A stretch of 5,913 bases of DNA from the NCBI GenBank assembly GCA_025966335.1, contig JAICRS010000188.1, positions 1 through 5,913 on the forward strand, given 5' to 3'. Shown here piece after piece: positions 1-5,336 of this stretch. A model generated the notes under the pieces. The model saw nothing but the letters and a program-made list of their open reading frames with translations, was not told where the DNA came from and made no database searches. The stretch comes from Nocardioidaceae bacterium. GTDB taxonomy: Bacteria > Actinomycetota > Actinomycetes > Propionibacteriales > Nocardioidaceae. Position 1 is the first letter of the stretch, and each line of letters opens with the position of its first letter. Both the position numbers and the translations under genes were made by a program.

Positions 1-54
1 GATGACGACGAGGACGGCTGCCATGATCAGCAGCCAGATGTCGACGGTGGTCAT
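1..54 (-). CDS. Partial membrane protein, probably CNNM/HlyC-CorC (CBS-domain) family transporter, N-terminus only
   Basis: Only the first 18 codons lie in the window; the gene runs off the left edge. The ATG (complement of 52-54) overlaps the ybeY stop as ATGA, so the two are probably translationally coupled. The visible peptide begins MTTVDIWLLIMAAVLVVI: a short polar start followed by a continuous hydrophobic stretch, as expected for the first transmembrane helix of a protein with an extracytoplasmic N-terminus. A CNNM-domain 'hemolysin/CorC' membrane protein (possible divalent-cation transporter) directly follows ybeY in many actinobacteria. The product name therefore rests on gene order plus a membrane-like N-terminus; no diagnostic CNNM or CBS motif is in view. 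Confidence 0.62.
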   Translation of the reverse strand, partial: MTTVDIWLLIMAAVLVVI

Positions 55-563
55 GCCTCCGGGTCCCCGTTCGAGATGCCCGCCGGCTCGTCACCGGGCA
101 GGGTCTCGCCGCGGCGGGCGCCCTGCCACTCGGCGAGCAGCCGGGCCTGCAGGCCGAACATCTCCTTGTGCTCCTCGGGCTCGGCGTGGTCGTAGCCCAG
201 CAGGTGCAGGATGCCGTGCACCGTCAGCAGCTCGATCTCGTCCTCGGTCGCGTGTCCCGCATCAGCGGCCTGCCGCTCGGCGACCACCGGGCACAGCACC
301 AGGTCACCGAGGACGCCCTCCTCGGGCTCCTCGTTGACCAGGCCGGGACGCAGCTCGTCCATCGGGAACGCGAGCACGTCGGTCGGTCCGGACTTCTCCA
401 TCCACTGCTCGTTCAACGACGCGATCGTGTCCTCGTCGACGACCTTGATGCACAGCTCCGCGAGCGGGTGCACCCGCATCCGGTCCATCACGAACCGGGA
501 CAGCTGGGAGAGCTCCTGGATCCTGATGTCCGCACCCGACTCGTTGAGGATCTCGATGCTCAT
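51..563 (-). CDS. ybeY: YbeY endoribonuclease / rRNA maturation factor
   Basis: This 170-residue protein is a YbeY-family single-strand endoribonuclease, a cytoplasmic zinc enzyme of 16S rRNA 3'-end maturation and ribosome quality control. The signature is HGILHLLGYDH at residues 116-126, with the three metal-ligand histidines H116, H120 and H126 (HxxxHxxxxxH) all present. The other conserved blocks are also there: TDVLAFP at 61-67 and LGDLVLCP at 85-92. The frame is open 26 codons further upstream, but that extension runs into the end of phoH and looks non-protein-like, whereas MSIEILNESG is the usual family start. Residues after about 147 form a Gly/Glu/Pro-rich tail beyond the core. It lies 28 nt downstream of phoH and overlaps the next gene by ATGA. 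Only a weak G-rich ribosome-binding site is visible, so co-expression with phoH is likely. Confidence 0.95.
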   Translation of the reverse strand: MSIEILNESGADIRIQELSQLSRFVMDRMRVHPLAELCIKVVDEDTIASLNEQWMEKSGPTDVLAFPMDELRPGLVNEEPEEGVLGDLVLCPVVAERQAADAGHATEDEIELLTVHGILHLLGYDHAEPEEHKEMFGLQARLLAEWQGARRGETLPGDEPAGISNGDPEA

Positions 564-591
564 CCGCGGCCCCCGGCAAGGGTCGGCGTGG

Positions 592-1629
592 TCATCCCCG
601 GTGACTCCTCGGGCGGCGCCCGTCGCTCGGCGGTTCGGCACCGTTCACAGCCGCGCCGCCGTCACGACGGGCGTCGTACTCCTCGTATGCGGCGACGATG
701 TGGCCGACCAGGCGGTGCCGGACCACGTCCTGGCCGGTGAGCCGGTTGAACCCCACGTCCTCGACCCCGGTCAGGATCTCCTCGACGATCCTGAGCCCGG
801 ACCTGATGCCGGTGGGCAGGTCGACCTGGGTGACGTCGCCGGTGACCACCATCTTCGAGCCGAAGCCGAGTCGGGTCAGGAACATCTTCATCTGTTCCGG
901 AGAGGTGTTCTGCGCCTCGTCGAGGATGATGAAGGCATCATTCAACGAGCGGCCGCGCATGTACGCCAGCGGGGCGACCTCGATCGTCCCGGCCGCGAGC
1001 AGCTTCGGGATCGTGTCCGGGTCGAGCATGTCGTGGAGGGCGTCGTACAGCGGGCGGAGGTAGGGGTCGATCTTCTCGCTGAGCGTGCCGGGCAGGAAGC
1101 CGAGCCGCTCCCCCGCCTCCACGGCCGGGCGGGTCAGGATGATCCGGTTCACGTTCTTGGCCTGCAGCGCCTGCACGGCCTTGGCCATCGCCAGGTAGGT
1201 CTTGCCGGTGCCCGCCGGGCCGATCCCGAACACGATCGTGTGCTTGTCGATCGCCTCGACGTACTTCTTCTGGTTCAGGGTCTTCGGGCGGATCGTGCGG
1301 CCGCGGTTGCTGAGGATGTTCAGCGACAGCACGTCGGCCGGACGTTCCTTGGTCTCCGTGCGCAGCATCGTGATCGCGCGCTCGACGGTCTCGGTGGTGA
1401 TCCCCTGACCGGTGCGGATGATCGTGACCAGCTCGTCCATCAGCCGTTCGGCGAGCGCCACCTCGGCGGAGTCGCCGCGCAGGGTGATCTGGTTGCCGCG
1501 GACATGGACGTCTGCCTTGAAGGCCTTCTCGATGAGGGCGAGGTGCTCGTCCCCGGGCCCGAGGAGGGCCACCATGGGGATGCTCGCCGGCACGATGATC
1601 GTGTGCTGAGGGATGTCAGTCTCAGTCAT
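592..1629 (-). CDS. phoH: PhoH family ATPase (PhoH-like protein)
   Basis: A 345-residue cytoplasmic PhoH/PhoL-type P-loop protein of helicase-like fold, usually tied to RNA metabolism and phosphate or stress responses; its precise role is unsettled. Walker A is GPAGTGKT at 137-144 and Walker B is FIILDEAQN at 233-241. VVTGD at 261-265 is followed by TQVDLP, and the terminal conserved block VVRHRLVGHIV spans 302-312. Residues from about 10 to 75 contain the N-terminal region (LLGPGDEHL, VHVRGN) that resembles a KH/RNA-binding fold in this family. Length and domain order are normal. The last 25 residues are low-complexity and Arg/Gly/Pro-rich. The ATG at 1629 is the first start after an in-frame TAG, and the MTETDIPQ opening fits actinobacterial homologues. 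It heads the phoH-ybeY-CNNM cluster and is divergent from the small gene at 1750. Confidence 0.95.
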   Translation of the reverse strand: MTETDIPQHTIIVPASIPMVALLGPGDEHLALIEKAFKADVHVRGNQITLRGDSAEVALAERLMDELVTIIRTGQGITTETVERAITMLRTETKERPADVLSLNILSNRGRTIRPKTLNQKKYVEAIDKHTIVFGIGPAGTGKTYLAMAKAVQALQAKNVNRIILTRPAVEAGERLGFLPGTLSEKIDPYLRPLYDALHDMLDPDTIPKLLAAGTIEVAPLAYMRGRSLNDAFIILDEAQNTSPEQMKMFLTRLGFGSKMVVTGDVTQVDLPTGIRSGLRIVEEILTGVEDVGFNRLTGQDVVRHRLVGHIVAAYEEYDARRDGGAAVNGAEPPSDGRRPRSHRG

Positions 1630-1656
1630 AGACGGCCTTGCGGGCCGGACCCTCCC
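1630..1656 (-). promoter_or_regulatory. phoH translation-initiation region with distant Shine-Dalgarno and intervening hairpin
   Basis: On the minus strand the only strong Shine-Dalgarno match, GGGAGG (complement of 1651-1656), sits 21 nt before the phoH ATG, which is too far for ordinary use. Between them is a short perfect stem, CGGCC / GGCCG (complement of 1643-1647 and 1633-1637), with loop CGCAA. Folding it out would leave 6 unpaired bases between the Shine-Dalgarno and the ATG. The bases are seen directly; a structure-bridged ribosome site is inference. The only nearer purine run is the AAGG at the loop/stem border. Confidence 0.35.
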
Positions 1657-1689
1657 AAATCGCGTGAACAGGACGTGTGGCTACCGCCC

Positions 1690-1695
1690 ATGCTA
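1690..1695 (-). promoter_or_regulatory. Candidate -10 element for phoH
   Basis: The minus strand reads TAGCAT here, which fits the actinobacterial TANNNT -10 pattern. It would place the transcript start near 1683 and give a leader of about 54 nt that includes the GGGAGG and the hairpin. At a 17-nt spacer the -35 position reads GCGCGA, which does not match a consensus. The call is weak and rests only on the hexamer and its position. Confidence 0.2.
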
Positions 1696-1737
1696 CGGGT
1701 TGGACCCCGTTTTCGCGCGACCCACTTTTCCCGGGTC

Positions 1738-1743
1738 TACAGT
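1738..1743 (+). promoter_or_regulatory. -10 element for the small plus-strand gene, implying a leaderless transcript
   Basis: TACAGT matches the TANNNT -10 consensus of actinobacterial housekeeping promoters. If its last T is position -7, position +1 is base 1750, exactly the A of the ATG of the downstream gene. No Shine-Dalgarno sequence precedes that ATG (the bases between are GTCTGC). Leaderless mRNAs with this geometry are common in actinobacteria. No convincing -35 box is seen about 17 nt upstream (GCGCGA), which is not unusual for such promoters. Confidence 0.5.
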
Positions 1744-1749
1744 GTCTGC

Positions 1750-1995
1750 ATGCGGGAGTACGACGAACCGGACGGCGAGCCGATCCTGCCCGAGGACCTC
1801 CTCGCCCCGGACCCGATCCCGGCCGACGCGCGCCGACTGGGCCTGGATCGCAACACCGAGGAGGGCGCTCTCCTCGCGCTGGCCGGTTCGCTCGATCCGT
1901 CCAAGCTGTCGCACCGGGTGATCGCCTGGGTGCTGATCATCGTGCTGGTCGCGCCCGTGCTCCTCGGCGTCCTGCAGGAGATCCGCACCCTCTGA
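1750..1995 (+). CDS. Small single-pass membrane protein of unknown function (81 aa)
   Basis: I do not recognise the family. The 81-residue protein has an acidic, proline-rich N-terminal half (MREYDEPDGEPILPEDLLAP), then a stretch around 24-56 containing ARRLGLDRN and ALLALAGSLDPSKLSHR. One strongly hydrophobic segment at about 57-76 (VIAWVLIIVLVAPVLLGVL) precedes a five-residue polar tail, QEIRT, and a final Leu. This looks like a tail-anchored or single-pass protein with the acidic part probably in the cytoplasm (His55-Arg56 just before the membrane). The frame stays open far upstream, but only as the antisense of phoH/ybeY. The ATG at 1750 is preferred because a -10 box is positioned to start transcription on it. 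A Met 20 codons earlier would overlap that promoter. It stands alone: divergent from phoH, convergent with the ligase-like gene, and followed by a hairpin 7 bases after its stop. Confidence 0.7.
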   Translation: MREYDEPDGEPILPEDLLAPDPIPADARRLGLDRNTEEGALLALAGSLDPSKLSHRVIAWVLIIVLVAPVLLGVLQEIRTL

Positions 1996-2001
1996 AGCGA
2001 G

Positions 2002-2045
2002 TTGTCAGGCCCTGTGCCCGCCATAGCGGTCACAGGGCCTGACAA
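2002..2045. terminator. Bidirectional intrinsic terminator hairpin between convergent genes
   Basis: A perfect 15-bp inverted repeat, TTGTCAGGCCCTGTG (2002-2016) against CACAGGGCCTGACAA (2031-2045), encloses an inner 4-bp stem, CCGC (2018-2021) / GCGG (2026-2029), after a single C/T mismatch, with loop CATA. The hairpin starts 6 bases after the TGA of the small plus-strand gene and ends 5 bases beyond the stop of the minus-strand ligase-like gene, so it can serve both. No T-run follows on either strand, which is normal for terminators in GC-rich actinobacteria. Confidence 0.82.
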
Positions 2046-2050
2046 GTGGG

Positions 2051-3262
2051 TCACCACTCGCGGGCGTCGACCAGCACGGCATCGTCGTCGAGGGAGTCGA
2101 CCACGCTGACCTCCGGCTTGACCCGGAGCGAGTCCCGGGTGTGCTGGGTCGCGGTCGCGACCATCTGCTCGCTGTCGGAGCCGTCTCCGGCGACCAGCTC
2201 CAGTCGCAGCACGTCCCGGTCGGCCGGGCGCTCGACCACGAAGCGGGCCGCGGTCGCCCCGGCGCTCTTCACCGCCCGGATCACCTCGCCCGCCTGGTGC
2301 GGGTGGATGAACATCCCACGCACCTTCACCGCGGCCCCGACCCTGCCCAGCACGCCGGCGAGGCGGAGGTCGCCGTCCGGGCCGAGGATCCAGCGCGAGA
2401 CGTCCCCGGTGCCGAAGCGGAGCAGTGGGTAGTCGGCGTGCAGCACGGAGACCACGACCTCCCCGGGCTCCCCCGGCTCCACCGGCAGCCCCGTCCCGGG
2501 GTCACAGATCTGGACGTAGCTCTCGTCCGGCAGCCGCAGTCCCGCCCCGGGTTCGGTCTCGAAGCCGATCAGCCCGGCCTCGGCGGTGCCGTAGGCCATC
2601 AGCACCGTGGGCACTCGGGTGGTCAGCTGTGCGCGCAGCGGGTCCGGAAGCGGCTCGGCGGTGACCAGCGCCTTCGTGACCCGCCAGCGGTCCTGGTCCA
2701 CGGCGAGCCCGTCGAACCGCTCGACCAGGCCGGCGAGGTAGCTGGGCAGGCCGATGTAGGCGGTCACCCCCAGGTCCGCGACGACCTGCGCCTGGACGTC
2801 GGCGGCGCCGACGCCGCCGGGGACCACGGTCGCCCCGACCGCGCGGCAGGCCTCGTCGAACATCGCCCCGGCCGGGGACAGGTGGTAGCTGAAGCAGTTC
2901 AGCACCACGTCGCCCGCACCGATCCCGCAGGCGGCCAGCGCGGGTGCCCACTTCCAGGGGTCCGGGCCGGTGAGCTGCGCCTCGTAGATCGGCCCCGGGG
3001 AGGCGAAGAGGCGTACGACGGTCGCCCCCTCGGCAAGCAACCCACCCAGGGGCGGCTGCTCCTTCTGCAACGCCGGCAACGCGTCCTTGCTGAGCACCGG
3101 GACCCGGTCGAGGTCGGCGAGCGTGGCGCCGTCGGCGGACACCCCGGCGGCGGCGAGCCGGCTGTCCAGGGTGCTGGCCCGGCCGGCGGAGCCGCGAAGC
3201 ACCTCGAGGACCAACGGACCGGTCCGGTCCTGGTAGTCCTGGAGCGCGACGGTGACTGACAT
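2051..3262 (-). CDS. Divergent PaaK-like adenylate-forming protein (phenylacetate-CoA ligase family)
   Basis: A 403-residue cytoplasmic protein of the ANL superfamily, PaaK-like branch, expected to turn a carboxylic acid into an acyl-adenylate and then an acyl-CoA. Landmarks are a phosphate-loop equivalent FASPGPIYE (86-94), AYGTAEAG (223-230) for the usual YGxTE adenine motif, RFGTGD (282-287) with the ribose-binding Asp287, and GRVGAAVKVRG (306-316) for the hinge into a small C-terminal domain. The loop is not the canonical SSGTTG, both hinge Asp of GRxDD are Gly309-Ala310, and the C-terminus (LDDDAVLVDAREW, 391-403) has no lysine where PaaK enzymes carry the adenylation Lys. The substrate is unknown and activity is uncertain. 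The start is the ATG at 3262, with GGGGAA just upstream; the longer open frame is livF antisense-type shadow sequence. It lies 14 nt after livF as the last operon gene and ends at the bidirectional hairpin. Confidence 0.88.
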   Translation of the reverse strand: MSVTVALQDYQDRTGPLVLEVLRGSAGRASTLDSRLAAAGVSADGATLADLDRVPVLSKDALPALQKEQPPLGGLLAEGATVVRLFASPGPIYEAQLTGPDPWKWAPALAACGIGAGDVVLNCFSYHLSPAGAMFDEACRAVGATVVPGGVGAADVQAQVVADLGVTAYIGLPSYLAGLVERFDGLAVDQDRWRVTKALVTAEPLPDPLRAQLTTRVPTVLMAYGTAEAGLIGFETEPGAGLRLPDESYVQICDPGTGLPVEPGEPGEVVVSVLHADYPLLRFGTGDVSRWILGPDGDLRLAGVLGRVGAAVKVRGMFIHPHQAGEVIRAVKSAGATAARFVVERPADRDVLRLELVAGDGSDSEQMVATATQHTRDSLRVKPEVSVVDSLDDDAVLVDAREW

Positions 3263-3276
3263 GGTGTTCCCCGATC

Positions 3277-4125
3277 TCACAGCCACCGCTTGCGGCGCTT
3301 GTAGTGCTTCACGTCCCGGTAGCTCTTCTGGCCGCCCTCGCCGAGCCCGAGGTAGAACTCCTTGACGTCGGGGTTCTCCGCCAGCTCGGCCGCCGGGCCT
3401 TCCAGCACGATCCGGCCCTGCTCGAGGATGTAGGCGTGGTCCGCCACCTCCAGCGCACGGCGCGCGTTCTGCTCGATGACCAGGACGGTGATGCCCTGGT
3501 CCTTGTTGAGGTCCTTGATGTAGCCGAAGATCTCCTTCACCAGCAGCGGCGCCAGCCCCAGGGACGGCTCGTCGAGCATCAGCAGCCGTGGCCTGGCCAT
3601 CAGCGCCCGGCCGATCGCGAGCATCTGCTGCTCGCCGCCCGACAGGTAGCCGGCCACCCGGCTGCGCATGTCGCCGAGCTTCGGGAAGTAGGTGTAGACG
3701 AGGTCGAAGTCCTCCGCCTCCGCACCACCGCGCGAGTAGGCGCCGGCGACCAGGTTCTCGTGCACGGACAGGTGCTCGAAGACGTGCCGGCCCTCCATGC
3801 ACAGCGACAGCCCGCTCTTCACCCGCTCCGCCGCGTCCATCCGGGTGATGTCCCGGCCGTCGAACGTGATCGAGCCGTCGGTGATCTCACCGCGCTCGCT
3901 CGGCAGCAGCCCGGAGACCGCCTTCAGCGTCGTGGACTTGCCGGCACCGTTGGAGCCGAGCAGGGCGACGATCTGCCCCTCCGGCACGCCGAGCGAGAGG
4001 CCGCGCAGCACCAGGATGACCTCGTCGTAGATCACCTCGACGTTGTTGATGGTCAGCAGGCCCGGAGGGGCGGCGCCCGGAACAGCTCCGGACGCCCCCT
4101 CCTGCTGCATCGGTGTCGAGGTCAT
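3277..4125 (-). CDS. livF: LivF-type ABC transporter ATP-binding protein
   Basis: A 282-residue cytoplasmic ATPase that would pair with a LivG partner to power the LivH/LivM permease of a branched-chain-amino-acid-type (HAAT) importer. Walker A is GSNGAGKST (57-65), the ABC signature LSGGEQQ (161-167), Walker B LLMLDEP (181-187), and SLGLAP follows as the D-loop region. VIEQN at 216-220 has the Gln that LivF proteins carry in place of the usual switch His, which separates it from LivG. The protein is longer than the roughly 235-residue classical LivF. About 22 flexible residues precede the ABC fold, and a basic aromatic tail, SYRDVKHYKRRKRWL (268-282), follows it. Its ATG overlaps the stop of the binding-protein gene as ATGA, implying translational coupling; Met6 is an alternative start. 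The true cargo is not known and need not be leucine. Confidence 0.93.
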   Translation of the reverse strand: MTSTPMQQEGASGAVPGAAPPGLLTINNVEVIYDEVILVLRGLSLGVPEGQIVALLGSNGAGKSTTLKAVSGLLPSERGEITDGSITFDGRDITRMDAAERVKSGLSLCMEGRHVFEHLSVHENLVAGAYSRGGAEAEDFDLVYTYFPKLGDMRSRVAGYLSGGEQQMLAIGRALMARPRLLMLDEPSLGLAPLLVKEIFGYIKDLNKDQGITVLVIEQNARRALEVADHAYILEQGRIVLEGPAAELAENPDVKEFYLGLGEGGQKSYRDVKHYKRRKRWL

Positions 4126-5324
4126 TCCGGGGTGACGCCCGTCTCGAGCGGCTTCATGACCCCGCCCTCAGCGATGTAGATCCCGGAGCCGGTCGTGCCA
4201 CGGTGCGAGTCCGCGGAGAACTCCACCTCACCCTCGCCGATCACACCGCCGGTGTCGATCGGGCCCATCGTCTCGAGTGCCTCCTTGATCGCGGGACCGG
4301 TGATGTTCGGGTCGTTCTCCATCGCCGCGCGGATGCCCTCCGCCATCACGTGCATGGTGTACCAGCCCTGGGCGTAGTGCAGGCCCTCGTCCTCGAGCGA
4401 GGACCCCTTGCCCTGCAGGTACTCCTGGATCGACTCGTGCCCGGGCAGGTCGGCGGTGATCGGTGCGATCGGCTGGACCAGGGTGTGCCCCTCGGCGGCC
4501 TCTCCGGCGGTGTCGATGAACTGCTCGTCAGCGCACCAGTTCAGGCACACGATCTTCATGTCCAGGCCCTGCGCCTCGATGTCCTGCGCGACCTGGGCGG
4601 CCGGGCTCGACACGTTCTGGATCACGATGTACTTCGCGCCCTGCTGCTTGGCCTGCGAGAGCAGCCCGACGTAGTTGGCGCTGCCGGCGGGCATCGGGTA
4701 CGCCTCCATGTTGAGGTCCAGACCCTGCTCGCTGATCCAGTTCTGGCCGTCCTCGAGCGGAGCGAGACCGAACGGCGAGTCGTTGTGGAACATCGCCACC
4801 TCGGCCGGACCGCCGGCGTCCTCGGCGATCCAGTTGAGCCCGACGCGCATCTGGTCGGAGTAGGTCGGCGCGACCACGAAGTTGTACGGCGCCTCCGCCG
4901 GGTCGGTCAGCACCTCGGCGTACGACGCCGACATGAACGGCAGCTCGTCGGCAGCCACCTTGTTCATCAGCGCCTCGGAGTCTCCGGTCCCCCAGCCCTG
5001 GATGGCCACGGCACCCTCGTTGATGTACTCCTTGTAGAGCCGCTCGGCGGTCGGCACGTCGTAGGCGTAGTCCTTGGACGTGGCGTCGATCTCGCGGCCG
5101 TCGATGCCACCGTCGGCGTTGAGCCAGTCGATGTAGCCGAGCATGCCCTCGTTGTACGGCGTCCCGACGTCACCCGTGGCGCCGGTGAGGTCGGCGATGA
5201 TGCCGATCTTGATGGGGCCCTCGGAGTTCTCCGCGGACTCACCCCCACCGCCTCCTGGTGCGCAGGCGCTCAGGGCGAGTGCGGCGGCAGCCGCAGCGGC
5301 AACCGTCCAGCGTTTGTCGTACAT
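4122..5324 (-). CDS. livK: Extracellular substrate-binding lipoprotein of a Liv/HAAT-type ABC transporter
   Basis: A 400-residue periplasmic-binding-protein-like receptor (type I fold, Peripla_BP_6/LivK-like). The signal peptide has basic residues K4 and R5, a poly-Ala/Leu core and the lipobox LSAC at 18-21, so Cys21 should be lipidated and the protein tethered outside the membrane. A Gly-rich, acidic linker (22-35) leads to IKIGIIADLTGATGDVG (38-54), the typical opening strand and ligand loop of this family. GYIDWLNADGGIDGREI (63-79) is another hallmark. The second lobe includes KYIVIQNVSS (231-240), and Cys260 and Cys264 may form a disulfide. The start is well supported: AAGGAG lies 5 nt before the ATG. 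It sits between livM (12 nt) and livF (4-nt overlap). The symbol reflects family only. The ligand is unknown; co-transcription with a CoA-ligase-like gene points to an organic acid rather than leucine. Confidence 0.92.
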   Translation of the reverse strand: MYDKRWTVAAAAAAALALSACAPGGGGGESAENSEGPIKIGIIADLTGATGDVGTPYNEGMLGYIDWLNADGGIDGREIDATSKDYAYDVPTAERLYKEYINEGAVAIQGWGTGDSEALMNKVAADELPFMSASYAEVLTDPAEAPYNFVVAPTYSDQMRVGLNWIAEDAGGPAEVAMFHNDSPFGLAPLEDGQNWISEQGLDLNMEAYPMPAGSANYVGLLSQAKQQGAKYIVIQNVSSPAAQVAQDIEAQGLDMKIVCLNWCADEQFIDTAGEAAEGHTLVQPIAPITADLPGHESIQEYLQGKGSSLEDEGLHYAQGWYTMHVMAEGIRAAMENDPNITGPAIKEALETMGPIDTGGVIGEGEVEFSADSHRGTTGSGIYIAEGGVMKPLETGVTPE

Positions 5325-5329
5325 GGTGT

Positions 5330-5335
5330 CTCCTT
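5330..5335 (-). promoter_or_regulatory. Strong ribosome-binding site of the substrate-binding protein gene
   Basis: The minus strand reads AAGGAG, 5 nt before the ATG at 5324. It is the best Shine-Dalgarno match in the operon and lies in the 12-nt gap after livM. This fits the need for excess binding protein over permease and fixes the start. Confidence 0.8.
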
Positions 5336-5336
5336 G

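Noticed and set aside
564..641. 26-codon N-terminal extension of YbeY
   Set aside because: It overlaps the 3' end of phoH. MSIEILNESG at 563 is the normal family start.
1700..1705. TTGGAC as a -35 box for the small plus-strand gene
   Set aside because: It lies 32 bases before the TACAGT -10 element, far beyond the 16-18 base spacing required.
211..1749. Long plus-strand open frame (over 500 codons) antisense to ybeY and phoH and continuous with the small gene
   Set aside because: It is the complementary shadow of two clear minus-strand genes in GC-rich DNA, where stops are rare. Its translation has no recognisable domain before 1750. Only the last 81 codons, beyond phoH and behind a promoter, are kept.
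2141..3259. 372-codon plus-strand open frame opposite the PaaK-like gene
   Set aside because: It is His/Arg/Gly-rich, low-complexity translation with no motif, while the opposite strand encodes an obvious ANL-family protein.
3263..3802. N-terminal extension of the PaaK-like protein (frame open for 180 more codons)
   Set aside because: The extension lies entirely over livF in another frame and is Arg/Gly/Ala-rich without structure. The ATG at 3262 has a nearby GGGGAA and gives a family-like N-terminus and length.
3304..4179. 291-codon plus-strand open frame opposite livF
   Set aside because: It is a shadow of livF, which has complete Walker A, signature and Walker B motifs on the minus strand.
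5279..5300. Run of alanine codons near the start of the binding-protein gene as a possible simple-sequence repeat
   Set aside because: The seven alanines use mixed codons (GCC, GCT, GCG, GCA), so it is the signal-peptide hydrophobic core and not a slippage-prone repeat.
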